DNA of 32,180 nucleotides from Chitinophaga pinensis (GCA_945861685.1 CAMAVO010000014.1:1-32180), one strand, 5' to 3'; positions 17,370 to 27,330 are shown, counted from the stretch's first letter. Notes: generated by a model from the sequence alone, not told the origin. Numbers and translations: made by a program.

Positions 17370-17600
17370 TTAATTATTTGTGTTTATGAATTCGCTTTGT
17401 GAAACTTCAAGTGCTGCTGCTATTTTGTCTAAGTAATCCAGTGTAATGTTTTTTCGTCCTGCTTCAATGTTCCAAATGTGCTGCCGGTCTGTTCCCAACA
17501 AATCTGCCAATTGTTCAAGCGTAAGATTTTTCTGCTCCCGCAATTGCTTTATCTTTTTGCCGATAAACTGCCTTGACTTATATGGAAAAGAACTACGCAA
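17370..17600 (-). CDS. XRE-family helix-turn-helix regulator
   Basis: IGKKIKQLREQKNLTLEQLADLLGTDRQHIWNIEAGRKNITLDYLDKIAAALEVS. Confidence 0.9.
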   Translation of the reverse strand: MRSSFPYKSRQFIGKKIKQLREQKNLTLEQLADLLGTDRQHIWNIEAGRKNITLDYLDKIAAALEVSQSEFINTNN

Positions 17601-17651
17601 AGGAACTTTGATTTAGTGAGATGTTTGTAAACCTTACAGCACTACAAAAAG

Positions 17652-17681
17652 AAAAGCCCCCTGCATTGGCAGAGGGCTTTT
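17652..17681 (-). terminator. Rho-independent-type terminator of the efflux operon
   Basis: AAAAGCCCCCTGCattgGCAGAGGGCTTTT, downstream of the minus-strand RND gene. Confidence 0.75.
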
Positions 17682-17787
17682 GTATGTGCGGATAGCGGCT
17701 TTCTATCAGATTTTTATTTGCTGCCATTGTTTGAGCATTAGTTTGTATTTCTTATAGGTGTTCATCGTTTCAGAATTTTTTGTGCGG

Positions 17788-20700
17788 TTATACGATTGTT
17801 TCTTTTTGTTCACTAAAATATTTTTTCATCGCTTTTTCCCCGAAAGTATAAAACACCACTGGCGTTACAATCATATCTAAAAGTGTGCTGCTGATAAGGC
17901 CGCCAAGAATGACGGTGGCAACAGGATAGAGAATTTCCTTTCCTGATGCTTGTGCATCTAAGGTTAATGGAATTAACGCAAGTGCCGCAACGAGTGCGGT
18001 CATTAAAACGGGAACTAATCTTTCCAACGAGCCGCGAATTATCATTTGCTTGCTGAATGTTTCGCCTTCGTGTTCCATTAAATGTATGTAGTGCGAAATC
18101 ATCATAATTCCGTTGCGTGATGCAATGCCTGTAAGCGTGATAAAGCCGACCATTGTAGCCACTGAAAAAATGCCGCCTGTGAGCAACACGGCAATAACGC
18201 TTCCGATTAAAGCCAAAGGAATGTTGAGCATGATTTGCAAAGTGATTTGTGTGGATTTGAAATGCGAATAGAGGACAAGAAAAATTCCGATTACGGAAAA
18301 GATGCTTAGAAAGAGAATGAGTTTTGACGCTGATTTTTGACTTTCAAACTGCCCTCCGTATTGCACAAAATAACCTTCGGGCAATTTTACTTTTTCGCCA
18401 ATAGTTTTCTGAATTTCCTGAACGGTTGTTCCCAAATCTCTGCCCTGCACGTTGCAACTGATGGTGATTTTGCGCTGTGTGTTTTCGTGCATGATGCTGT
18501 TGATTGCATTTGTGTTTTCAATGCTTGCAATTTGCTGTAAGGGAATAAGCGTTCCGTCAGGCGCATCAATTAAGGTGTTGCGGATGGCTTCTATATTGGT
18601 GCGTTCTTCATCGGTGGTGCGAAGCAGAATATCAAATGTTTTGTTGCCGTCTAAAATTTGCCCTGTTACTTTTCCGTTGTAAAAAATTGCCAAGTCCTCT
18701 GCCACTTTTCCCGCCTGTAAGCCGTAACGCTGCAATGCTTCGCGGTTTACTTTTATCAAAAGTTGCGGAACCATTACCTGTTTTTCAATCTGCACATCTA
18801 CAACACCCGGAATTGTTTTTATGGTTTCGGAAATTTGATTGGCATTAGTTCGCAAGTCGGTTAAATCTGCTCCGAAAAGTTTGATGGCTACCTGTGCGCG
18901 GACACCTGAAAGCAGGTGGTCTAAGCGGTGAGAAATGGGCTGCCCTACATTTACGGTTACGCCTTTGAGAATATCTAATTTGCTGCGGATGTCGGCAAGA
19001 ATTTCATCGCGGTTTCTTTTGGTTTCTGCTTTTAACTGCACATCAATTTCGGAATTGGAAACGGGTTCTACGTGCTCGTCTAACTCTGCCCTGCCTGTTC
19101 TGCGGCTCACAAATTCAACTTCGGGAACTTGTAACATGAGGTCTTCTGCCATTGTTCCTATTTTGTTGCTTTCTTCCAAGGATGTTCCTGCGGGTGTAGA
19201 AAGATTGATAGTGAACGAACCTTCATTAAACGGTGGCAAAAATTCTGTGCCGAAATAGGGAACGATGCTGACAGAAGCGATAATTAAAATAATAGCTACA
19301 CCGATAATTGCTTTAGGTCGTGCCAAGCCCCAATGCAAAAGTTTAGTGTCTTGTCTTTTCAGGAAACGAACCAACCAACTGTCTTTCTCGCTGTGTTCGC
19401 CTTTGCCTTTCAGTAAATAAGAACACAAAGCAGGGGTAACGGTGAGCGAAACAAAAAGCGATGCAATAATTGAAGTGATGTAAGCAATGCCAAGTGGCGC
19501 GAAAATTTTTCCTTCCATGCCCTGCATGTAGAATAAGGGAAGAAAAACCAAGACCACAATTATTGTGGCATACACAATAGAGTTGCGGACTTCGCTGCTG
19601 GCATCATACACCACCTGCAAAAGTGGTTTGGGATTTTGTGCGTGTTTGTTTTCGTTGATGCGCCTGAAAACATTTTCTACATCCACAATGGCATCGTCCA
19701 CCAATTCACCAATGGCAATGGCAAGTCCACCTAATGTGAGTGTGTTGATGCTGAAACCAAAAAGTTTGAAAATAATGGCGGTGATAACAAGCGAAAGCGG
19801 AATGGCGGTGAGCGTAATAATTGTTGTTCGGAAATTGAGCAAAAACAAAAAGAGAATTATCACCACTAAAATAAATCCATCGCGCAGGGCTTCTTCTACA
19901 TTGGTAAGAGCAGCTTCAATAAAATTTTTCTGCTGAAAAATTTTGGAATTGAGTTTTACATCTTTCGGCAAAGAGGTTTGTAATTCAGTCAATGCTTTTT
20001 CAACTTCATCGGTCAAGGTAACTGTGCTGAAGGCGGGTTGCTTTTCTACCGTAAGAATGACAGCCGATTTGCCGTTAATACTTGCATCGCCTCGCTTTTG
20101 TGCTGCACCGAATTTTACTTCTGCTACTTGTGAAAGCAAAACAGGCAAACCCGAACGGTTGGCAACAACGGTATTTTTCAAATCATCTAATGAATAAGCA
20201 CGACCTACATTTCTAATCAACACTTCGCTGCCGTATTGATTGAAGAAACCGCCCGTGCTGTTTTGGTTGGTGAGTGCAAGGGCTTTATCAATGTCGTCAA
20301 TAGAGAGATTGAACTGTTTGAGTTTTGCGGAAGAAATCAACACCTGATACTGCAAGCGTTCGCCACCAATGGAAATGACCTGCGAAATTCCTTTGATGCT
20401 CATTAACCTTCTGCGAATAGTGAAATCGGCAAGGGTGCGAAGTTCTGCGGGTGAAGTGCTGTCGGCAGAAATACCGACCATCATAATTTGACCCATGACG
20501 GAAGAAATGGGACCCATTACAGGTGTGATGCCGTTTGGCAGTTGAACGGTTTGTAACTTCTCGGCAACTAATTGTCTTGCTCTGAAAATATCGGTGTTCC
20601 AGTCGAACTCAACAAACACCATTCCGATACCGATTGCCGAACTGCTGCGGACTGCTTCCACACCGGGCGCACCGTTCAACGCAATTTCAACAGGCATGGA

Positions 20701-20895
20701 AACCTGCGTTTCAATTTCTTCGGGAGCCATGCCGTTGGCTTCTAAAAATATTGTAACACGCGGACGGTTGAGGTCGGGCAACACATCAACGGGTAAACTG
20801 ATGATGGTGAACACGCCATACACCAACAACAACGCTGCAAGTGCAATGACAAACAGGCGGTTTTGGAGTGAGAATTTTATGAGTTTGTTGAGCAT
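17788..20895 (-). CDS. CusA/CzcA-family heavy-metal efflux RND permease
   Basis: 1035 aa; NRLFVIALAALLLVYGVFTIISLPVDVLPDLNRPRVTIFLEANGMAPEEIE..., IGELVDDAIVDVENVFRRI, repeated TM blocks. Confidence 0.95.
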   Translation of the reverse strand: MLNKLIKFSLQNRLFVIALAALLLVYGVFTIISLPVDVLPDLNRPRVTIFLEANGMAPEEIETQVSMPVEIALNGAPGVEAVRSSSAIGIGMVFVEFDWNTDIFRARQLVAEKLQTVQLPNGITPVMGPISSVMGQIMMVGISADSTSPAELRTLADFTIRRRLMSIKGISQVISIGGERLQYQVLISSAKLKQFNLSIDDIDKALALTNQNSTGGFFNQYGSEVLIRNVGRAYSLDDLKNTVVANRSGLPVLLSQVAEVKFGAAQKRGDASINGKSAVILTVEKQPAFSTVTLTDEVEKALTELQTSLPKDVKLNSKIFQQKNFIEAALTNVEEALRDGFILVVIILFLFLLNFRTTIITLTAIPLSLVITAIIFKLFGFSINTLTLGGLAIAIGELVDDAIVDVENVFRRINENKHAQNPKPLLQVVYDASSEVRNSIVYATIIVVLVFLPLFYMQGMEGKIFAPLGIAYITSIIASLFVSLTVTPALCSYLLKGKGEHSEKDSWLVRFLKRQDTKLLHWGLARPKAIIGVAIILIIASVSIVPYFGTEFLPPFNEGSFTINLSTPAGTSLEESNKIGTMAEDLMLQVPEVEFVSRRTGRAELDEHVEPVSNSEIDVQLKAETKRNRDEILADIRSKLDILKGVTVNVGQPISHRLDHLLSGVRAQVAIKLFGADLTDLRTNANQISETIKTIPGVVDVQIEKQVMVPQLLIKVNREALQRYGLQAGKVAEDLAIFYNGKVTGQILDGNKTFDILLRTTDEERTNIEAIRNTLIDAPDGTLIPLQQIASIENTNAINSIMHENTQRKITISCNVQGRDLGTTVQEIQKTIGEKVKLPEGYFVQYGGQFESQKSASKLILFLSIFSVIGIFLVLYSHFKSTQITLQIMLNIPLALIGSVIAVLLTGGIFSVATMVGFITLTGIASRNGIMMISHYIHLMEHEGETFSKQMIIRGSLERLVPVLMTALVAALALIPLTLDAQASGKEILYPVATVILGGLISSTLLDMIVTPVVFYTFGEKAMKKYFSEQKETIV

Positions 20896-20913
20896 GAGAT
20901 TTGATTTACTGTA

Positions 20914-21522
20914 TTAACAACATTTTTTGTTTGCCTGAACGGGCGGGCATTTGACTGAGCCATAACTGCAAAAAACGCAGCAGTCGCCCTGTTTTGGTTT
21001 CAATACTTGTTTGCACTTTTCACATTCATAGAAATACTGACAGGCATCAACAGGCATCATTTCTTTTTTCCTGTGTCCACAATGCGGACATGTAATTTCG
21101 GATTGAAGTTCTATGGTTTGTCCGTCTATAACTTTACATGTGCTGCAATAGCCATGAAGTTTGTTTCTCCTGTAATTCCAAATAGTGGCAATGAAAAGTC
21201 CGAACATGCCAGCGTATGAAAAATAAGCCCAGTTGTAGCTACTGCTGAAATGGATGCTGTAGAGGACTAAAAGCCCACTTGGAAAAGCGACAAGTAAGGG
21301 ATAAGTGCAGCGATGTTTGCGGTATGAAATAAACAGACCGACTATTGTAATTAAAACCATTGCCTGAAAAATCCACATTGTCCAACCGCCAAAAATTTCA
21401 AAACTACCGAAGCCAAACGCAGATGCTGCGAATGCAAACAACGGGAAACAGCAGGGTGAAAACAGGGCTGTAAGAAAAAGACCTGCTGTGCCTAATATGT
21501 CAATGTTGTTTTTGAGTGCCAT
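20914..21522 (-). CDS. MerC-like membrane domain fused to a GDCCVxC domain
   Basis: N-terminal TM region LTALFSPCCFPLFAFAASAFG; C-terminal Cys pairs CSTCK, CPHCG, CEKCK and GDCCVFCSYGSVKCPP. Confidence 0.8.
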   Translation of the reverse strand: MALKNNIDILGTAGLFLTALFSPCCFPLFAFAASAFGFGSFEIFGGWTMWIFQAMVLITIVGLFISYRKHRCTYPLLVAFPSGLLVLYSIHFSSSYNWAYFSYAGMFGLFIATIWNYRRNKLHGYCSTCKVIDGQTIELQSEITCPHCGHRKKEMMPVDACQYFYECEKCKQVLKPKQGDCCVFCSYGSVKCPPVQANKKCC

Positions 21523-21523
21523 G

Positions 21524-22522
21524 TTAGTGTTTGTGTTCTGAATGTTTACTGTGGTCGTGGTCGGTTTTCACTTCTGTTACTTCACCTTGTTCCACTTTAA
21601 TAAAAAAGTCGGTAGTGTGCAGTTTTCCGTCTGCCATAAATTGCAGCCAAGCGCGGTAAGTTCCCGCTTTTTCAAACGTGGTGTGGAAGTGCAGAATTGT
21701 TCCTTCCACTTCGGGGTGCAGATGCACGTATTCTTTTGTGGCGGTGTTAATGGCAACCATGTGTCCTTTAGCACCAAGGTAATTTTGCAACTGGTTTACA
21801 TCAAAGGTTTTTCCGTTTTGGGTAAACACACCATCAAAGTGAATGGCTTTGTTGGAAATGAAAACTCCATCATCGGGTTTTAGGGTAACAGAAAAATTAT
21901 CACTCGTTGCGGTGTTTTGAATAGTGGTGTAAGTTTTTGCGGGAACGGTTTTGCCTTTTACTTCCACCTTAATTTTTTCCAATTGGTGAGTGCTGCCGCT
22001 TGGTTTGTAATCAGCATAAAGAATGTAGTTGCCACCGTTGGGAAATGTTTCGGTAACGGTGTAAGAGCCGTCTGCCTGATATTCGGGATGGATGTGGTTG
22101 AACCAAGATAAATCTACGCTTACTACAATGAGGTGAATTTTCTTTTCGTGCTGCACTTCTAAAGGAACGGCTGCGCTTGCGTTGTCTTTATTTTTTGGCG
22201 TGAAAGAAAGTGTTGCCACTTTTCCCGCTTCAATGGTTTGCGGTGAAGAAGTGAACTGCATTTGAAAATTTCCTGTTGCCGGTGCTTCGTCCTGATGTTC
22301 CAAAGCCATTCCGCACTTGGGGCATTTGTCGCCTTCCTTGCCCGTAACATCGGGGTGCATGGGGCAAGCGAAAATGTGTTCGTGGTGTTCACCTTCTGAA
22401 TGTTCGTGTTCATCAGTTTTTGCTGTCGTGTTTTCTTTATTGCTACTGTTGTTGCAAGAAGCGATAAAGAGCGAAGTGGCAATAGCACAAATCGCTGTAA
22501 TTGTTTTGACTTGATTTTTCAT
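21524..22522 (-). CDS. Heavy-metal-binding-domain lipoprotein
   Basis: Lipobox ...SLFIASCNNS, His-rich linker, FACPMHPDVTGKEGDKCPKCGMAL, His-rich C-terminus. Confidence 0.88.
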   Translation of the reverse strand: MKNQVKTITAICAIATSLFIASCNNSSNKENTTAKTDEHEHSEGEHHEHIFACPMHPDVTGKEGDKCPKCGMALEHQDEAPATGNFQMQFTSSPQTIEAGKVATLSFTPKNKDNASAAVPLEVQHEKKIHLIVVSVDLSWFNHIHPEYQADGSYTVTETFPNGGNYILYADYKPSGSTHQLEKIKVEVKGKTVPAKTYTTIQNTATSDNFSVTLKPDDGVFISNKAIHFDGVFTQNGKTFDVNQLQNYLGAKGHMVAINTATKEYVHLHPEVEGTILHFHTTFEKAGTYRAWLQFMADGKLHTTDFFIKVEQGEVTEVKTDHDHSKHSEHKH

Positions 22523-22550
22523 TTTGTTTTTGTTTTTAATTGTTTAGAAA

Positions 22551-24236
22551 TTATTGATTGAGATAAATCATTTTGAGTTGGTAACTGGCGTTGGTTACCG
22601 CACGCTCACCTTCTTCCACACCTTTGAGGATGCTTGTATAAGTGCCGTTGTTTTCGCCTAACTGCACATAACTGACAGTGTATTTTTCTGCTGCATCTTT
22701 AATGAACACAACGGGCTTGCCGTTTATTTCGGTGATGGCAGAATTGGGCAAAGAAATCTGTTGCGAATTTTCGGAAGCAAAAACACGGATGTTTACAAAC
22801 TCACCTATTTTAAAATCGCTGTCGGGATTGCCCAACTCAAACAAAACACGCTGTGATTGGTTGGTGGCGTTTATTTCCTGAGCAAGTGAAAGCAGTTTTA
22901 CTTCGCTTGTTTTGTGGCTGTCGTTAGCGCACTCAATGGTAAACTTTGCGCCCTTTATTACTTTGGCTGCATCTTTATCAAACACCTGCGCTTCGGCATA
23001 AATCTGTGAAAGGTTGGTGATGGTAAAAAGTGTTTCACCTGCGTTTACTGTTGCACCGATGGACAATTTGAAGTTGGCAACAATGCCACTGATTGGTGCG
23101 GTGAGCGAAATAGTTTTTCCTGAATTGCCTGTGAATAGTTTGAGGTTGGCTTCTGCTTTTTGTAAACGTGCTGTGGCTTCGTCCACATCGCGTTTGGCTG
23201 CAATGTCCTTGATAGAATTGAGGCGGTCAAATTCTTTTTTGGCTGCATCGTATTCGGCAGTGAGGTTATTTTTTTCTGCCAAAAAATTTACCTGCGTTCC
23301 CGCATCAATGTTTTGTTCAATGACTGCTAATGATTGCCCCGCTTTTATTTGTTCGCCTACACGCACATTGAGCGAAATGATTTTTCCATTTTGCGGTGTA
23401 GTAACCAATGCCTGACCGTTGCTGCTCGGAATAATTGTTCCAAATAGTTTTGTGCTTTCGGTAAAACTTCCGATTTGCATTTTTTCGGTAAATACATCAA
23501 AGAGGAACTGCGTTTCTTTCGGAACTGCAAAAGAGTTAGAGAAATTGTTGCCCGATTTTTTTGCTCCGTGGTCGTCATCGCCATGTGCGTTTAATTGGGC
23601 AACAGGCAAAAGACAATTAACAGCAAGTAGAAAAACAGCGATGGTGCTTCTGCCTGTTTTGGTATTTCGTTTTTGTAAAAGAACTCCAAGACCTAAACCG
23701 ATAATAAGCGCAAAGGCAACCAATAACCAAGTTTGCCAATTTGCAAAAACAGATTGAATGTTTTCTTCTTCTGCATGTGGCAATTCTTTTCCGACTTCAA
23801 TGTTTGAAAGTAAAATGAGGTCTGCACCTAATTCGCTATTGATGCTCACTGCTAAGGAATACTTTTTCTTTTCGGGAAAATTTGTTTCTACTGTATAAGT
23901 GCCTTCGCCTGTTTGTTTGGCAGTGAAAACAAGTTTGCCGTCTTCCTGTGCGGTGATTTTCAGTTCGGCTTTGCTGACAGGTTTGTTGGTAGCGTATTCG
24001 CTGACAAACAAAGTGAGGTGCGCGGGTTCACCAATGTGAATTGGTTCGTAGCGCAACAGCAATTCGTATTTGTCGGACACGGCTTCGGAGGAAAAGTATT
24101 TTTGCTGCTGACCTGTTGCAGTTGGTTTTTCATCACCGTGCGTGTGGTCGTCTCCGCCACTGGCAAAAAGCAAGGTGCAATTTGCAATGAGCAAAAAGAG
24201 AAGTGTAATTGCTTTTGTTTGAATTGTTGTTTTCAT
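22551..24236 (-). CDS. CusB/HlyD-type RND periplasmic adaptor with an N-terminal extra domain
   Basis: Adaptor core GKIISLNVRVGEQIKAGQSLAVIEQNIDAG...LTAPISGIVANFKLSIGATVNAGETLFTITNLSQIYAEAQVFDKDAAKV; N-terminal about 190 aa with signal peptide, Ig-like region and TM. Confidence 0.9.
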   Translation of the reverse strand: MKTTIQTKAITLLFLLIANCTLLFASGGDDHTHGDEKPTATGQQQKYFSSEAVSDKYELLLRYEPIHIGEPAHLTLFVSEYATNKPVSKAELKITAQEDGKLVFTAKQTGEGTYTVETNFPEKKKYSLAVSINSELGADLILLSNIEVGKELPHAEEENIQSVFANWQTWLLVAFALIIGLGLGVLLQKRNTKTGRSTIAVFLLAVNCLLPVAQLNAHGDDDHGAKKSGNNFSNSFAVPKETQFLFDVFTEKMQIGSFTESTKLFGTIIPSSNGQALVTTPQNGKIISLNVRVGEQIKAGQSLAVIEQNIDAGTQVNFLAEKNNLTAEYDAAKKEFDRLNSIKDIAAKRDVDEATARLQKAEANLKLFTGNSGKTISLTAPISGIVANFKLSIGATVNAGETLFTITNLSQIYAEAQVFDKDAAKVIKGAKFTIECANDSHKTSEVKLLSLAQEINATNQSQRVLFELGNPDSDFKIGEFVNIRVFASENSQQISLPNSAITEINGKPVVFIKDAAEKYTVSYVQLGENNGTYTSILKGVEEGERAVTNASYQLKMIYLNQ

Positions 24237-25432
24237 TATTGACCGTTTAAGTAGTTAATGTTTATGATGGATTGATTGTAGCTGCGAAGTGTTTCCAAAT
24301 ATTTTACCTGAATGTTGTAAGCATCGGAAAGAGTTCGCAGATAGGCGATGTAATCGGTTTGTCCTGCTGAAAACATTCTGCCCGATGAGGTAATTAAATC
24401 GTCTGCCTGTTTCAGTCCTTTGGTTTCGTAATAAGAAAGAGCCGTTTGAAATTTAATGGCATCGCCTTTTGCCTGTTGCATTTTTGCCGTTAGGTTTTGC
24501 TGCTGCGCCAAAGTTGTTTGCTGCGTGATTTGCAAATTTGTTTTTGCCGCTTTGATAGCTGCGCTATATTGCCAAAACCAAATAGGAATGTTTATACCTG
24601 CGCGAAGCCGCAAAGGGATTTCGGTATTCTTCAAGCCCTGGTTCATGTAGCCGAATGAAAAGCCGGGCAATGCCTTGTTCTTCTCTAACTGCAATGCCTT
24701 TTTTGCAATGAATTGTGTTTGTGTATAGTATTGAATGAAGGGAGTGCTGACAATAGTTGCGCTGTCGGTGGTAATGCCCGTAATTAAAAACGGTGCGCTG
24801 CTTTTGGTGAACGGAACGGTTGCGATGCTGTCGGCAATACCTGTATAAAGTTGTAATTGCTGCAATGCAATTTGTGCATCGGTTTGGGCTTGCACATATT
24901 GATTATGGACTTCACCGTATTGGGTGGCGGCAAAAGTTTTAGCCACAAAATCAATTTGCCCTACGGTGAATTGCCGTTCGGCTGCATCGGCAATGCTGAA
25001 ATAAATGCTGTCCTGCTTTTTAAGTTGCTGTAAAATTTGATTGGCAAACTGCAAACTGAGGTAAGCGGATTTTACCTGTTGCTTTGCTTCTACTTCTGTA
25101 AGCGTTTTTCCTTTCTCGGCTAAAACTGTTTGCTGCTTGGCAAGTTGCCCCTGCTTTACATACACTGATGGAAATTCAAAGGACTGCAAAACTCCAACGG
25201 TCATAAAATCACCTGAGGGGCTTTCTAACGTAATGTCGGGGTTGGCAAGGTTGAAACTTGTTCCCTGTAACTGTTTTTGCTGTTTCACTTGCAATGTGGC
25301 AGCGTTGAGCAAAGGACTTCTTTTGAGGGCAAGGTCAATGGCTTGCTGCTCGGTAATTGTGGTTTGCGCGAATAAGAATTGAGCGCAAAACAAAAACGAG
25401 AGCGTAATTAGTATGTGAGCGTTGTGTTTCAT
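24236..25432 (-). CDS. TolC/CusC-family outer-membrane efflux protein
   Basis: Signal peptide; ITEQQAIDLALKRSPLLNAATLQVKQQKQLQ; coiled-coil repeats. Confidence 0.88.
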   Translation of the reverse strand: MKHNAHILITLSFLFCAQFLFAQTTITEQQAIDLALKRSPLLNAATLQVKQQKQLQGTSFNLANPDITLESPSGDFMTVGVLQSFEFPSVYVKQGQLAKQQTVLAEKGKTLTEVEAKQQVKSAYLSLQFANQILQQLKKQDSIYFSIADAAERQFTVGQIDFVAKTFAATQYGEVHNQYVQAQTDAQIALQQLQLYTGIADSIATVPFTKSSAPFLITGITTDSATIVSTPFIQYYTQTQFIAKKALQLEKNKALPGFSFGYMNQGLKNTEIPLRLRAGINIPIWFWQYSAAIKAAKTNLQITQQTTLAQQQNLTAKMQQAKGDAIKFQTALSYYETKGLKQADDLITSSGRMFSAGQTDYIAYLRTLSDAYNIQVKYLETLRSYNQSIININYLNGQ

Positions 25433-26085
25433 TACTCTGGTTTTATAGCTGTGTAATAACTGTATGTGCCAATCATTGTGTTTATAAAATCTTCTTCTTC
25501 TACATCCAAAAAACCTGCATCGGAAATAAATTGAGGCATTAAGCCGTTCACATTATCGTTAGTAGTTTTGAAACCATCCAACAATTGAACCGCATAAAAT
25601 GAAAAGCGCATCCACTTACTTTTTGCCTTGCCCCAATCAGCAATCACAAGCATACCTTCGGGCTTTAAAACCCTAAAAAGTTCTTTCAGACAATTCAATT
25701 TTGTTTCCGCATCCAATTGATGAAAGACAAGCGAACTGAAAACTTTGTCAAATGAATTATCGGCAAAGGGCAAAGTTTTTCCATCGTATAAATGGAGCGG
25801 CACTTCTAAGTTGTGCTTTCGCAATTTGTATTCCGCAATGGATTTTATTTTCGGGTCAATGTCAACACCCTGCACCAATGCTTCGGGTCTGCACTGTTTA
25901 AGCAGAATGAGATTTTGCGCTGTGCCGAAACCAAACTCTAAAATACTTTCACCTGAAAGCGGCTCTATCATATCAATAAGTTTTGCCCTGAATTTTTTCT
26001 CAGGCATGGTGAGTTTTATAGTGAGGTCGTAATACTCACTCAGAAAGTCATAGCCAAGGGCTGGGATGTATGTTTTGTTTTCCAT
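25432..26085 (-). CDS. Class I SAM-dependent methyltransferase
   Basis: ESILEFGFGTAQNLILLKQCRPEALVQGVDIDPK, LPFADNSFDKVFSSLVFHQL, LFRVLKPEGMLVIADWG. Confidence 0.9.
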   Translation of the reverse strand: MENKTYIPALGYDFLSEYYDLTIKLTMPEKKFRAKLIDMIEPLSGESILEFGFGTAQNLILLKQCRPEALVQGVDIDPKIKSIAEYKLRKHNLEVPLHLYDGKTLPFADNSFDKVFSSLVFHQLDAETKLNCLKELFRVLKPEGMLVIADWGKAKSKWMRFSFYAVQLLDGFKTTNDNVNGLMPQFISDAGFLDVEEEDFINTMIGTYSYYTAIKPE

Positions 26086-26175
26086 TTTATTTCAATTTGC
26101 ATTAAACGTAAAGCAAAAGCCAAGAGGCAATAAGCCACCGGCAAAAGGCATTTTGCAGACAGGAAAACCTGTATG

Positions 26176-26601
26176 CTATGCCAATGAAATGGAAAGCGGA
26201 GAACCTCTTGACCCGTTGGGCAGAGGTATGTAACTCGGATAAGGTGGCGGCAGGTCGGGAAACCAGTCCACTTCGGTTACAAATTGTTCAACAGAAAAAT
26301 TAAACGCAGTCGGGGCAAAAAAGAAAAGGTCTAAATGAAACTGTGAAACATCAGTGAGTTTGAATGAAGGTGTAACTACATAATTTCCAAAGTCGGGCGA
26401 ATGAACAAAATGTGGTGTGTGTCCGTGTCCTTCGCTTTGTTCGTGGTCATGTTGATGCGCTGTATGTTCGTGTTGGTGATGCTTGTCGGCTTGTTGTTTA
26501 TTCTCGTGATGGTGATGTGGAATAACCGAATGCGCGAACATCAGCATGTATGCTGAAAGCAAACTGAGAAAAATAAAATCTTTATAGCGCATCGGATACA
26601 A
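26176..26601 (-). CDS. His-rich small membrane/secreted protein, likely metal-associated
   Basis: HSVIPHHHHENKQQADKHHQHEHTAHQHDHEQSEGHGHTPHF. Confidence 0.75.
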   Translation of the reverse strand: MYPMRYKDFIFLSLLSAYMLMFAHSVIPHHHHENKQQADKHHQHEHTAHQHDHEQSEGHGHTPHFVHSPDFGNYVVTPSFKLTDVSQFHLDLFFFAPTAFNFSVEQFVTEVDWFPDLPPPYPSYIPLPNGSRGSPLSISLA

Positions 26602-26612
26602 ATGTAGAGATT

Positions 26613-27329
26613 TTAGATTAGTAAAAGCATAGTTGCGCTCATGGCAATCATCAGCGCATCTTCAATAATGGTAACGGTGCTCATGGGTAAATTGAAAACT
26701 GCACCCAAACAAGCGCACTGAATTTTCTTCTTGTTTAACACACTTTGTAAAACGCCAATTATGCTTACCGTCATTACTATAAAAGTTGTAGCGTTTGTAA
26801 CCAGCGGATTGAAGTTGGTGAGGTAAGCAATGCCTAAAGCCAACTCGGTAAATGCGTAGATGTAACCCCAAACAGGAATGCGTTTGGCGATTACATCATA
26901 CATGGCATAACTTTCTGCAAATCCTTTCAGGTCTAAAAGTTTGAAGAAAGAAAAGGTGAGGAAGAACCCTGCCATAAAAATTTGCATGAAGTGCATGGTG
27001 TGAATTGTTCCGTTGTGAAAGGATGCTGCGGATGCAATTACTGTGATGTATGCAAAAATTAAAAGAATGGGTTTGTAAGTAGCAAACCAAGATTTTGTTT
27101 GCTCTGCCGCTTCGCTGTGATGTTCGGCTGTGATTTTGTAATTGCCTTTTTCACCGATTACTTTTTGCAGTTCGCTTAAAGCAATGTGTTTACTCATGCT
27201 AATAGTGGCGGTATTGGTTTCTCTCGAAACCTCTGCGCTGGTTACATCGGGCAAAGTGAGCAAAGCAGATTTTATTTTGGCTTCGCAGTTGGCGCAGGTC
27301 ATTCCCGAAATGTTGTAAGTATGTGTCAT
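26613..27329 (-). CDS. HMA domain fused to a MauE/DoxX-like membrane domain
   Basis: MTHTYNISGMTCANCEAKIKSALLTLPDVTSAEVS (CxxC), then four TM helices. The track's longer start (27503) overlaps the next gene; ATG at 27329 preferred. Confidence 0.85.
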   Translation of the reverse strand: MTHTYNISGMTCANCEAKIKSALLTLPDVTSAEVSRETNTATISMSKHIALSELQKVIGEKGNYKITAEHHSEAAEQTKSWFATYKPILLIFAYITVIASAASFHNGTIHTMHFMQIFMAGFFLTFSFFKLLDLKGFAESYAMYDVIAKRIPVWGYIYAFTELALGIAYLTNFNPLVTNATTFIVMTVSIIGVLQSVLNKKKIQCACLGAVFNLPMSTVTIIEDALMIAMSATMLLLI

Positions 27330-27330
27330 T

